Below are positions 1 to 7,499 of a DNA stretch of 64,000 nucleotides, one piece after another; within the stretch, counting starts at the first letter, position 1; each line of letters starts with the position of its first letter. Position numbers and translations under genes: made by a program. Origin of the DNA: Lentimicrobium sp. (GTDB lineage: Bacteria > Bacteroidota > Bacteroidia > Bacteroidales > Lentimicrobiaceae); assembly GCA_019429275.1 (NCBI GenBank), contig JAHYJC010000009.1, positions 45,000 to 108,999 of the forward strand. The letters run 5' to 3'. The notes beneath the pieces are model-generated. The model searched no databases, was not told the origin of the DNA, and saw nothing but the letters and a program-made list of their open reading frames with translations.

Positions 1-1
1 T

Positions 2-811
2 TCTTCGCTTGCAGGTATGTGCGCTGCCCAGGGCCAGAAAGCCGTGATCTTTGTGCCGGCCAACGCTCCCAAAGCCAAACTGACACAGATTCTGATGTAT
101 GGCGCCCTGCTGGCGCCCGTTGACGGGAATTACGATACCGCATTCGACCTGAGCATTGAAGCGACCAAACGCTTTGGCTGGTACAACCGCAACACGGCCT
201 ATAACCCTCTTACCATTGAAGGAAAAAAGACTGTTTCACTGGAACTTTACAGCCAATTGAAGGGGAGGCTCCCCGACAGGATATTTGTGCCGGTGGGCGA
301 TGGAGTAATTATTTCGGGCGTTTACAAAGGCTTTGAAGATTTGATGAACCTTGGGATGATTAACCGAATGCCGGTCATCGTGGCCGTTCAGGCCGAAGGG
401 AGCAGTAACATCATCGACAATTTGGGGAAGAAAGAATTCTATGCCACTCCGTCACACACCATCGCCGACAGTATTTCTGTTGACATCCCCCGCAATTTTC
501 GAATGGCTGCTGACTACCTGCTGAAATATGAAGGTATGACAGCCAAAGTCAGTGATAAAGAAATACTTGATGCTTCAGGAAAGTTGGCGAAAAACACCGG
601 TATTTTTGCGGAACCGGCCGCAGCAGCGGCCTATGCCGGTTACAGTAATTTCCTGAAAAACAATCTGATACCTGAAGGGTCGGTGAACGTGTTATTGCTT
701 ACGGGTAGCGGACTGAAAGACCTGAACGCCGTTCAAACCCTCCTGGATATTCCCGCACCTGTAAAACCCGATATGGCTTCTGTTGAAACCTTCCTGAAGG
801 GAAAAATCTGA
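2..811 (+). CDS. Threonine-synthase-like PLP-dependent enzyme (5'-truncated by window edge)
   Basis: The reading frame is open to the left edge, so only the C-terminal ~270 residues are present; the first internal ATG (17) is not the true start. The visible part has the look of a fold-type II PLP enzyme of the threonine synthase group: an NRNTAYNPLTIEGKKT stretch, followed by the glycine-rich VPVGDGVIISGVYKG segment that lines the cofactor phosphate in this fold, and LLLTGSGLKD near the C-terminus. The PLP-binding lysine lies upstream of the window. The gene is 6 nt from the molybdenum hydroxylase downstream and almost certainly in one operon with it. In the E. coli-type purine cluster the PLP enzyme at this place is diaminopropionate ammonia-lyase (YgeX/DpaL), also fold II, so I infer an elimination reaction on a ureido- or diamino-acid intermediate. 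True threonine synthase cannot be excluded without the N-terminal half. Confidence 0.75.
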   Translation, partial: SSLAGMCAAQGQKAVIFVPANAPKAKLTQILMYGALLAPVDGNYDTAFDLSIEATKRFGWYNRNTAYNPLTIEGKKTVSLELYSQLKGRLPDRIFVPVGDGVIISGVYKGFEDLMNLGMINRMPVIVAVQAEGSSNIIDNLGKKEFYATPSHTIADSISVDIPRNFRMAADYLLKYEGMTAKVSDKEILDASGKLAKNTGIFAEPAAAAAYAGYSNFLKNNLIPEGSVNVLLLTGSGLKDLNAVQTLLDIPAPVKPDMASVETFLKGKI

Positions 812-817
812 GCAATT

Positions 818-3394
818 ATGATACAGTTTAAACTGAATGGCAAAACCACCATTTATGAAGGCGATCCGGAAAAAAGGCTGATTTATTTTCTGAGGAACGA
901 GCAAAAAATCACTTCTGTAAAAGATGGCTGTTCCTGCCAGGGAGCCTGTGGCGCCTGTATGGTAGAGATCAACGGCGAGGCGAAACTTTCGTGCATGACC
1001 CAACTTGGAAAACTTGACAATGCAGAAGTCAACACCCTTGAAGGAATCCCTGAAACCGTCAGGGATGTTCTGGCAAAGGCTTTCGTTGAGAAAGGCGCTG
1101 TGCAGTGTGGATTCTGCACTCCGGGCTTTCTGATGCGGACCAAAATTCTGCTTCAGAAAAATCCACTGCCTTCGCGGGACGAAATCAGACATGCACTCAC
1201 ACTCAACCTTTGCCGCTGCACCGGGTATGTGAAGATTGTTGACGCCATTGCCGAAGCGGCAACCCGGTTACAACTGAACCATATTCCAGAAAAATCTGAA
1301 ACTCCAGGCCATGTCGGCACTTCCTATCCCAGGTACGAAGCTTATGAAATGGCCATAGGTAAACGAGCTTTTGTAAACGACCTGTTTTTTGAGGGAATGC
1401 TTTATGGTGCTTTGCGTTTTTCCGATCATCCCAGGGCGGTAGTAAATGAAATAAATATCAGTAAAGCGCTTGAATTAAAAGGTGTTATCAGAATATTCAC
1501 TGCCAATGACGTGCCCGGTGACCGCTATGTTGGACTAATCATCAGGGACTGGCCATTGATGATAGGCACGGGTGAAACCACCCGCTACATAGGCGATGTG
1601 CTGGCCGGTGTGGTTGCCGAAACGGAAGAAATCGCCCGGCAGGCAGCCCAATTGATCGAAGTAACTTACGAAGTGCTTGATCCTGTTACCGATCCGCTTG
1701 AAGCGATTAAGTCAGAATCGCCGCTTGTGCATCCCGATCAGGCCAACCTGCTGGAAACCTGCAGGGTCTATCGCGGTGGTGATGCCGGTGAAATCATTGC
1801 AGGTTCAGCATTTGTTTCCAAAGGGATTTTCCGGACCCAGCGCATTGAACATGCTTTCCTCGAAACCGAAGGCGCCGTGGCTATGCCTGATGGCGAAGGC
1901 CTGCATCTTTATTCCAACGGGCAAGGCATTTATGTTGACCGCAGACAGGTAGCTTCGTTGCTGGGTTTGCCCGAAGAAAAAGTCAGGGTGACACTGGTCG
2001 CCACCGGTGGCGGATTTGGTGGCAAAGAAGATATGACCGTTCAGGGACATGCTTCGCTGTTTGCATGGCTATTGAAGAAACCGGTAAAAGTAATCCTCAG
2101 CAGAGATGAATCCATCCGGATGCATCCAAAAAGGCATCCTGTTTATATGGATATCACCGTTGGCTGTGATAGGAATGGCAAACTAACCGGATTAAAACTT
2201 TATGCTGTGGGCGATACGGGGGCGTATGCTTCAGTAGGTGCCAAAGTGATGGAGAGGGTTGCAGGTCATGCTACCGGAGCCTATCATTTCCCCTGCGTGA
2301 ACCTCGATGCCCTGACCGTTTACACCAACAACATTCCCAATGGTGCCATGCGGGGTTTCGGAGCCAACCAGATCAATTTTGCCATGGAAGGCTGTATAGA
2401 TGACCTCTGCAGACAGGGGAGTTTCGACCGCTGGCAATTCCGTTACAACAATGCGCTGACCGAAGGCAAAATGACCGCCACGGGGCAGGTGCTTAAAGGT
2501 GGTGTGGGCGTAAAGGCATGCCTTGAAGCTATAAAACCATTCTATGAAAAAGCCCGCATCAAAGGACTTGCCTGCGGCATAAAAAACAGCGGTGTTGGCA
2601 ATGGCATGGCCGATTTCAGCGATGTGATCATTGAAATTGTTTCTGAAAACAAAGTAAAAATCCACCATGGCTGGACAGAGATGGGACAGGGTGTTCACAC
2701 GGTTGCCCAACAGGTGCTTTATCAGGAAACGGGAATAAATCCTGAAATTGTGGAGGTTGCTGTAGATTCTCTTGCCGGAATTCCTACCGGGATGACCACC
2801 TCGTCAAGGGCAACAGCCCTGCTGGGCAATGCCATTCTGAATGCCTCGGAGCAAATCCGGCAGGACCTGAAAACTCAATCATTAAAAGAACTTGCCGGCA
2901 AAATTTACAGGGGAAATTATTCATACAACCTCACCACAAAACCCGGAGCAGACGTAAAGGAAATCATCACCCATTTTGCCTACGGCTATGCCGCACAACT
3001 TGTGGTACTTGATGATAAGGGTGAAATTGAAACCGTTCATGCGGCCCACGATGCCGGAAAAATCATGAATCCGCTTATGTTTGAAGGGCAGGTTGAAGGC
3101 GCCGTGCACATGGGGCTGGGTTATGCCTTATCGGAAGATTTACCGATGGTTGGCGGGCAACTGGTTTCTGCCAAAATGCGCGATTTGAAAATACTCAGGG
3201 CTAAAGATATGCCTGAAGTTGTGGTGCTGGGTGTTGAAGTTAAGGATCCGGTCGGGCCTTATGGCGCCAAAGGATTGGGAGAGATCGGGCTGGTGCCGAC
3301 TGCTGCAGCCGTGGCAAATGCGATGTGTGATTTTGATGGAAAGCGAAGATTTGAGCTGCCGGTGAGGAAATGTAGAATGAAGAATGAAGAATGA
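818..3394 (+). CDS. Fused Fe-S/molybdopterin hydroxylase, selenium-dependent xanthine dehydrogenase type (XdhD-like)
   Basis: An 858-residue fusion of the iron-sulfur and molybdopterin subunits of the xanthine dehydrogenase family; there is no FAD domain. Residues ~1-75 are a plant-type [2Fe-2S] domain (Cys38, Cys44, Cys47, Cys59). Residues ~75-150 are the helical [2Fe-2S] domain (QCGFCTPG and NLCRCTGY). The rest is the Mo-binding domain, with GGGFGGKED, MRGFGANQ, GWTEMGQGVHT and, near the C-terminus, GLGEIGLVP carrying the probable catalytic Glu. Architecture and length match the Se-dependent xanthine dehydrogenase family found with ssnA, ygeW and ygeY. The likely reaction is hydroxylation or reduction of a purine, possibly uric acid/xanthine interconversion. 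Electrons must pass to a separate flavoprotein, which is not encoded next to it here. The labile selenium ligand is a cofactor, not selenocysteine; no in-frame TGA is involved. Confidence 0.87.
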   Translation: MIQFKLNGKTTIYEGDPEKRLIYFLRNEQKITSVKDGCSCQGACGACMVEINGEAKLSCMTQLGKLDNAEVNTLEGIPETVRDVLAKAFVEKGAVQCGFCTPGFLMRTKILLQKNPLPSRDEIRHALTLNLCRCTGYVKIVDAIAEAATRLQLNHIPEKSETPGHVGTSYPRYEAYEMAIGKRAFVNDLFFEGMLYGALRFSDHPRAVVNEINISKALELKGVIRIFTANDVPGDRYVGLIIRDWPLMIGTGETTRYIGDVLAGVVAETEEIARQAAQLIEVTYEVLDPVTDPLEAIKSESPLVHPDQANLLETCRVYRGGDAGEIIAGSAFVSKGIFRTQRIEHAFLETEGAVAMPDGEGLHLYSNGQGIYVDRRQVASLLGLPEEKVRVTLVATGGGFGGKEDMTVQGHASLFAWLLKKPVKVILSRDESIRMHPKRHPVYMDITVGCDRNGKLTGLKLYAVGDTGAYASVGAKVMERVAGHATGAYHFPCVNLDALTVYTNNIPNGAMRGFGANQINFAMEGCIDDLCRQGSFDRWQFRYNNALTEGKMTATGQVLKGGVGVKACLEAIKPFYEKARIKGLACGIKNSGVGNGMADFSDVIIEIVSENKVKIHHGWTEMGQGVHTVAQQVLYQETGINPEIVEVAVDSLAGIPTGMTTSSRATALLGNAILNASEQIRQDLKTQSLKELAGKIYRGNYSYNLTTKPGADVKEIITHFAYGYAAQLVVLDDKGEIETVHAAHDAGKIMNPLMFEGQVEGAVHMGLGYALSEDLPMVGGQLVSAKMRDLKILRAKDMPEVVVLGVEVKDPVGPYGAKGLGEIGLVPTAAAVANAMCDFDGKRRFELPVRKCRMKNEE

Positions 3395-3429
3395 AGAATT
3401 ACGAATGTCTGCTTGCCTCGTGAGCTTGT

Positions 3430-3449
3430 CTGCTTGTGCATACAAGCAG
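3430..3449 (+). terminator. Hairpin downstream of the fused hydroxylase gene
   Basis: CTGCTTGT and ACAAGCAG form an 8-bp perfect stem around a GCAT loop, 36 nt after the stop codon. No T-run follows, so a Rho-independent terminator is doubtful; it may be an mRNA-stabilising hairpin or part of a degenerate intergenic repeat, as the surrounding sequence also contains short repeats of an AATGAAG type. Confidence 0.3.
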
Positions 3450-3538
3450 GCTTGTTTGAATGCTGCAGGCAGACAGGAGTGTGCGATAACGAGGAATGAC
3501 GATTGGCAGGACTGAATCTCTTTTTGCAATTTATTTTG

Positions 3539-3546
3539 TACTTTTG
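3539..3546 (+). promoter_or_regulatory. Bacteroidota -7 box upstream of the AbiEii-like module
   Basis: TACTTTTG fits the TAnnTTTG consensus and lies 17 nt before the ATG of the small gene at 3564, which would give a very short leader. The -33 TTTG is not clearly placed. It implies that the two-gene module has its own promoter inside the purine locus. Confidence 0.5.
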
Positions 3547-3563
3547 TTAAAATACAAATTGGC

Positions 3564-3845
3564 ATGAACAGTCCTGAAATAAAAGAATTTATCCTTCAGC
3601 ACAGCAATCTTTTTTGGTACACTCCTGAAGATAAAAAAGAAGAAATCAGCAACGAATATCTGGTGGAAACCATTTTAAATTATGGAGACATGAATGATGT
3701 CAGGAAGCTTATAAAAATTGTTGGAATTGAACGCCTGTCTGAGATATTTTATGGCCTGCAGGGACGAAAAATAATGAACTATTATCCCGAGATTTATAAC
3801 TACTTCTCAATCCTGGTCAAAAAATATGAACATACAGATATTTAA
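3564..3845 (+). CDS. Small protein preceding an AbiEii-like nucleotidyltransferase, probable antitoxin partner
   Basis: A 93-residue protein rich in charged and aromatic residues, predicted mostly helical, with no signal peptide or membrane segment. I do not recognise catalytic motifs. A core around NLFWYTPEDK and LNYGDMNDVRKL resembles small Bacteroidota proteins that precede nucleotidyltransferase toxins. Its 3' end overlaps the next gene by 20 nt, which points to translational coupling and to a two-component toxin-antitoxin or abortive-infection-like unit. A well-placed -7 box lies just upstream. The antitoxin role is inferred from gene order, not from sequence motifs. Confidence 0.65.
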   Translation: MNSPEIKEFILQHSNLFWYTPEDKKEEISNEYLVETILNYGDMNDVRKLIKIVGIERLSEIFYGLQGRKIMNYYPEIYNYFSILVKKYEHTDI

Positions 3846-4440
3846 TCCAAATCAGGCTCAATTATTGCCTCTTGTAAAGCAATTTAAAAGAGAGTACTAC
3901 CTTGTGGGTGATACTGCCATCGCCTTGCATATCGGCCACCGCAGATCAATCGATTTCGATCTTTTTAAATACAATCCGATAAAACCCAAAAGTATCATTC
4001 AAATAATTTCAGGTTTTGATTGTAAGTACATCGTAACAAGAAGGGTAACCGAACAATTAAATGTGACCATTAATGATGTGAAGTTTACTTTTTATCAATA
4101 TCCATTTAAAATAAACCCAACTGAAAAACTCGGAGATATTCTCCGTTTGCCGGATCTTTTAGACCTCGCTGCATTGAAAGCTTACGCCTTGGGCCGAAGA
4201 TCTAAATGGAAAGACTATGTAGATCTCTATTTTATTATCAAAAATCATTTCACAATAAATCAAATTTCGGAAAGGACATCTGAACGCTTTGGTCAGTTGT
4301 TTTCCGAAAAACTTTTCAGGGCTCAACTAAGCTATTTTGATGACATCGATTACTCTGAACCAGTGGAATACCTGATCCAACCAGTCTCTGATGAAGAAAT
4401 TAAAACCTTCCTGATCGACAAAGCCACTGATATCTTTTAA
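3826..4440 (+). CDS. AbiEii/AbiGii-type nucleotidyltransferase, putative toxin
   Basis: A 204-residue protein of the nucleotidyltransferase family that includes the AbiEii toxin. The signature is GDTAIALHIGHRRSIDFDLF near residues 28-47: the strand-helix with a glycine motif followed by the two metal-binding aspartates of DFD. The usual first motif is GGTA; here the second Gly is Asp. A second conserved block, LAALKAYALGRRSKWKDYVD (~residues 114-133), matches the family's helical domain. AbiEii proteins transfer nucleotides to tRNA or protein targets and are neutralised by a partner encoded upstream, here the 93-residue protein. It is small for the family, which often runs to 250-300 residues. 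The module lies between two purine-catabolic genes and looks inserted. Confidence 0.8.
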   Translation: MNIQIFNPNQAQLLPLVKQFKREYYLVGDTAIALHIGHRRSIDFDLFKYNPIKPKSIIQIISGFDCKYIVTRRVTEQLNVTINDVKFTFYQYPFKINPTEKLGDILRLPDLLDLAALKAYALGRRSKWKDYVDLYFIIKNHFTINQISERTSERFGQLFSEKLFRAQLSYFDDIDYSEPVEYLIQPVSDEEIKTFLIDKATDIF

Positions 4441-4604
4441 AATTGGCCAATCCCGTTTAAGGCCGTTACAAGATGTGACAATGTCAATGCACAGGAGATG
4501 ATTGCTAAACCAGTTAGTCCACTTTTCAAATTCTTCAGCAGCAAACAACAGGTCAGCATGCAGAGGGGAGCCGAAGGGCGTCATTCGTAATTAATCTTTT
4601 TTCT

Positions 4605-5873
4605 ATGTCAATCTTATTAACTAACGGAACTTACATAGATCCAATAACACTGAAATTCGCTACGACGAACATCCTGGTTGAGGAAGGCGAAGGTGGAAAA
4701 ATTAGTTTTCTGAAACATATCCCACTTGATAACACCAGCCCTATTCTCGATTGCCAGGGCAAATACATCACCAAATCCTTTGCCAACGGGCATCATCATG
4801 TTTATTCAGCGTTGTCAAGGGGTATGGGTGCTCCGCGTAAAAACCCTGAGAATTTTCAGGAGATACTCCAGTACATCTGGTGGACGCTTGACAAAGCTCT
4901 TGACCTTGATATGGTCAGGTACAGTGCCCTGGTTACTGCCATGGCCTGCGCAAAAAGCGGGGTTACCTTCGCCATAGACCACCATGCTTCGCCTTTTGCC
5001 GTTAAAGGAAGCCTTGAAACCATTGCACAGGCTTTTGATGAAGTGGGTGTAGGCCATCTTCTCTGTTACGAAATAACCGACCGCGACGGCCTGGATATTG
5101 CCCGGCAGGGGCTTGAAGAGACCGCAGCCTATCTTTCAAAACAACAGGGCCTGGTTGGCTTGCACGCTTCTTTTACTGTAGGTGATGAAACACTAAAGCA
5201 GGCTGTGGAGCTTGCCCGTGAGACAAATTCAGGCATACACATCCATGTGGCTGAAGATAAATCAGATGTGAACCACTGCACTGAAAATTATCATACCTGG
5301 GTGGTTGACCGCCTTGCTGAAGCCGGTGTGCTCGACTTTCCGAAAACCATACTGGCACACTGCCTGCACCTTGACGAATACGAGAAAAAACAGATTGAAG
5401 CTTCACCTGTCTGGGTGGTGCAGAATATGGAAAGCAACCTGAATAACTCGGTCGGATTTTTCAATTCAAAAGGATTGGGCGAACGCATTATGCTGGGAAC
5501 CGATGGCATGCACAGCGATATGCTTAAGAGTGCCAAAGCGGCTTTCTTTGCCGGACATAATTATGATAACATTGATTATGCTGAAACCTGGCGCCGTTTC
5601 AGGAATGTGCATAACTATCTGAAATCGAACGATTTCAAAAGCGATGGCGACAATAACCTGGTTGTATTGGATTATGATACACCTACACCCTTCAACAGCA
5701 GCAATTTCTTGGGACATTTCCTTTTCGGACTGGAGGCGGCGCATGTTCAGCATGTCATTGCTAATGGAAAACTTATTCTAAAAAACAGAAAAATCACCAG
5801 AGTGAACGAACAAAAGGTACTCGAAGATGCCAGGGTACAGGCTGAGCGGTTATGGTTGAAAATGCAACTTTAA
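4605..5873 (+). CDS. ssnA: SsnA-type amidohydrolase of the purine cluster
   Basis: A 422-residue amidohydrolase-superfamily enzyme (TIM barrel flanked by a beta-sandwich). Metal-binding motifs are visible in order: the HxH-type NGHHHVYS (~residue 62), HIHVAED (~210), ILAHCLHLDE (~246) and MLGTDGMHSD (~298). The closest relatives by motif and neighbourhood are the SsnA proteins found with selenium-dependent molybdenum hydroxylases and YgeW/YgeY. They belong to the guanine deaminase / chlorohydrolase branch, so it may deaminate a purine or open a ring in anaerobic purine breakdown; the exact substrate is not settled by sequence. It has no signal peptide and is cytoplasmic. An AbiEii-like module separates it from the fused hydroxylase gene. 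Confidence 0.87.
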   Translation: MSILLTNGTYIDPITLKFATTNILVEEGEGGKISFLKHIPLDNTSPILDCQGKYITKSFANGHHHVYSALSRGMGAPRKNPENFQEILQYIWWTLDKALDLDMVRYSALVTAMACAKSGVTFAIDHHASPFAVKGSLETIAQAFDEVGVGHLLCYEITDRDGLDIARQGLEETAAYLSKQQGLVGLHASFTVGDETLKQAVELARETNSGIHIHVAEDKSDVNHCTENYHTWVVDRLAEAGVLDFPKTILAHCLHLDEYEKKQIEASPVWVVQNMESNLNNSVGFFNSKGLGERIMLGTDGMHSDMLKSAKAAFFAGHNYDNIDYAETWRRFRNVHNYLKSNDFKSDGDNNLVVLDYDTPTPFNSSNFLGHFLFGLEAAHVQHVIANGKLILKNRKITRVNEQKVLEDARVQAERLWLKMQL

Positions 5874-6027
5874 TAAAGTTTTCTAAATCTTAACATAATT
5901 GAACTGGAAAAATCCAGGTATTGATGTATTCCGGCATTATAAATATCCGTTCGGTGGAGGGGTATTGCATATGAAACTTCCACTGATGAAAAATACTGAC
6001 CGAAACAAGCAGAAAAAAAATTTACCC

Positions 6028-6058
6028 TTGACATTGACGTATGAATAATGTAATTTTG
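6028..6058 (+). promoter_or_regulatory. Promoter of the DUF6364/PIN toxin-antitoxin operon
   Basis: TTG at 6028-6030 and the -7 box TAATTTTG at 6051-6058, 20 nt apart, match the Bacteroidota promoter layout. The box lies downstream of the ATG at 6041, which argues that translation starts at the later ATG (6077). Confidence 0.6.
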
Positions 6059-6076
6059 TACGTAAATAAGAACGAT

Positions 6077-6322
6077 ATGGAAACTAAATTGACATTAAGG
6101 TTAAATAAAAGGGTTATAGACAGGGCTAAGGATTATGCTCACAGTCATAATATCAGCCTTTCGAAAATTATTGAGTCTTATCTGGAAGCTTTAACCAGGC
6201 AGAAATCAGTAGCGACAGAAATTACACCTCTGGTGGAAAGCCTCAGTGGGGTTATCCATCTTGATGAGAACTTTGACTATAGAATGGACTATTCCAACTA
6301 CCTTAAAGAAAAGTACAATTGA
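6077..6322 (+). CDS. DUF6364-type antitoxin
   Basis: An 81-residue protein starting METKLTLRLNKR, the hallmark opening of the small ribbon-helix-helix-like antitoxins (DUF6364 group) of Bacteroidota. Helices follow (ISLSKIIESYLEAL). An in-frame ATG at 6041 exists, but the -7 promoter box lies between it and 6077, so the later start is chosen. It overlaps the PIN-domain toxin by 4 nt. Proteins of this kind bind DNA through the N-terminal RHH dimer, repress their own operon and block the cognate PIN ribonuclease with the C-terminal tail. Confidence 0.82.
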   Translation: METKLTLRLNKRVIDRAKDYAHSHNISLSKIIESYLEALTRQKSVATEITPLVESLSGVIHLDENFDYRMDYSNYLKEKYN

Positions 6323-6735
6323 AAAATCTACTGATAGATACAAACATCATCATAGACCTTCTTGCGAAAAGAGAACCATTCTATGATGAAGCTGCTATGC
6401 TATTCACACTGGCTGACAGGCAACAGATATGTTTAAGTGTTTCTGCGCTTTCTTTTGCCAATACAAACTATATTCTTTCACAATCTAAAAAGCCCGAAGA
6501 ATCAAAACTTATTCTTCGGAAACTAAGGTTGATAGTGCAGGTTTTAAGCCTTGACGAGAAAATCGTTGGACTTTCGCTTAACGACAATGACTTCAGGGAT
6601 TTTGAAGACGCTTTACAATATTTCACCGCAATAGAGAATGAAATTGATGCCATTATCACCAGAAACCTGAAAGACTTTCAAAAATCTAAGTTGCCGGTTA
6701 TGACGGCCTCCCAATTCCTGAAAAGTATCAAATAA
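6319..6735 (+). CDS. PIN-domain ribonuclease toxin
   Basis: A 138-residue PIN-domain protein. The acidic active-site residues are visible in LIDTNIIIDLL (first Asp), the middle DFEDALQYFTA block (Glu/Asp pair) and DAIITRNLKDF (last Asp region). The protein starts with TTG, in a TTGA overlap with the antitoxin stop, so its synthesis is coupled to the antitoxin. Toxins of this type cut tRNA or rRNA. Together with the preceding gene it makes a complete type II toxin-antitoxin module, the second such module lying among the purine genes. Confidence 0.87.
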   Translation: MKNLLIDTNIIIDLLAKREPFYDEAAMLFTLADRQQICLSVSALSFANTNYILSQSKKPEESKLILRKLRLIVQVLSLDEKIVGLSLNDNDFRDFEDALQYFTAIENEIDAIITRNLKDFQKSKLPVMTASQFLKSIK

Positions 6736-6821
6736 CTGAATGAATGCTTAGGCAGGCATGCTTAAAAAAAAAATTTACCGGACTATTGTGTTAATAAATG
6801 CAGATGTAAATATAAATTTTA

Positions 6822-7451
6822 ATGGAAATTAACCTTTTACAATGGATTGGCTACCTGGCTTCGGTCATTATTGCTGCTTCCATGACCATGAACTCCATCC
6901 TGAAATTCAGGTGGATCAACCTGGCTGGTGCGTTAACTTTTTCTACTTACGGCTTTCTGATAGGGGCTCTGCCGGTTGGCTTTCTGAACGCATTTATTGC
7001 TTTGGTAGATATATACTACCTCTATACCATTTACGCAAAAAAGGAGGTTTTTGAAATTCTTGAAGTCAGGGCCGAAAATCGCTACCTCATCCGTTTTCTT
7101 CAGTTTTACGATAAAGATATTCAGAAGTTTTTTCCCGGATTCAGCTATAAGCCCGAAATGAACACCATCAGCTTCTTCGTTCTCCGAGATATGGCCGTAG
7201 CCGGGATTTTCCTGGCACACCGGAAGGATGAACACTGCCTTTCCGTCGGGCTCGACTATGTCCTACCCGAATACCGCGATTTTAAAAATGGTAAATTCAT
7301 ATACCTCCGGCTTCGCGATCGTTTTATCAATGAGGGTTTTAAAAAAGTGATCACTGAAGGAAGAAGTGAGAAGTATTCGACCTATCTGAAAAAATTTGGT
7401 TTTTCAATAAATACTGATGGATTGTTCGAGAAAACACTTGAAAAAAGTTAG
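6822..7451 (+). CDS. Membrane protein with YgjV-like N-terminus and GNAT-like C-terminal domain
   Basis: A 209-residue protein of two parts. Residues 1-~75 contain about three hydrophobic segments (LASVIIAASMTMNSIL, LAGALTFSTYGFLIGALPVG and FIALVDIYYLYTIY), resembling the YgjV family of inner-membrane proteins. Residues ~85-209 look like a soluble N-acetyltransferase-like fold: LDYVLPEYRDFKNGKFIY resembles the GNAT core strand and following loop, and ITEGRSEKYSTYLKKFGF the end of that fold. I infer a cytoplasmic acyl/acetyltransferase-like domain tethered to the membrane; the substrate is unknown. It lies between the PIN toxin and the dihydropyrimidinase, 48 nt before the latter. Confidence 0.65.
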   Translation: MEINLLQWIGYLASVIIAASMTMNSILKFRWINLAGALTFSTYGFLIGALPVGFLNAFIALVDIYYLYTIYAKKEVFEILEVRAENRYLIRFLQFYDKDIQKFFPGFSYKPEMNTISFFVLRDMAVAGIFLAHRKDEHCLSVGLDYVLPEYRDFKNGKFIYLRLRDRFINEGFKKVITEGRSEKYSTYLKKFGFSINTDGLFEKTLEKS

Positions 7452-7499
7452 CCCCGATAAGAATCCGGAAAGATAAACACAGGCAACAAAGATTTCGAC

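Noticed and set aside
818..3394. Selenocysteine insertion in the Se-type hydroxylase
   Set aside because: There is no in-frame TGA; the selenium in this family is a labile cofactor ligand.
3361..3400. GAATGAA repeat at the end of the fused hydroxylase gene
   Set aside because: It is short and imperfect and is partly the coding end of the gene; not a separate element.
6041..6076. Earlier ATG for the DUF6364 antitoxin
   Set aside because: The -7 promoter box (6051-6058) lies between this codon and METKLTL, so transcription probably starts after it.
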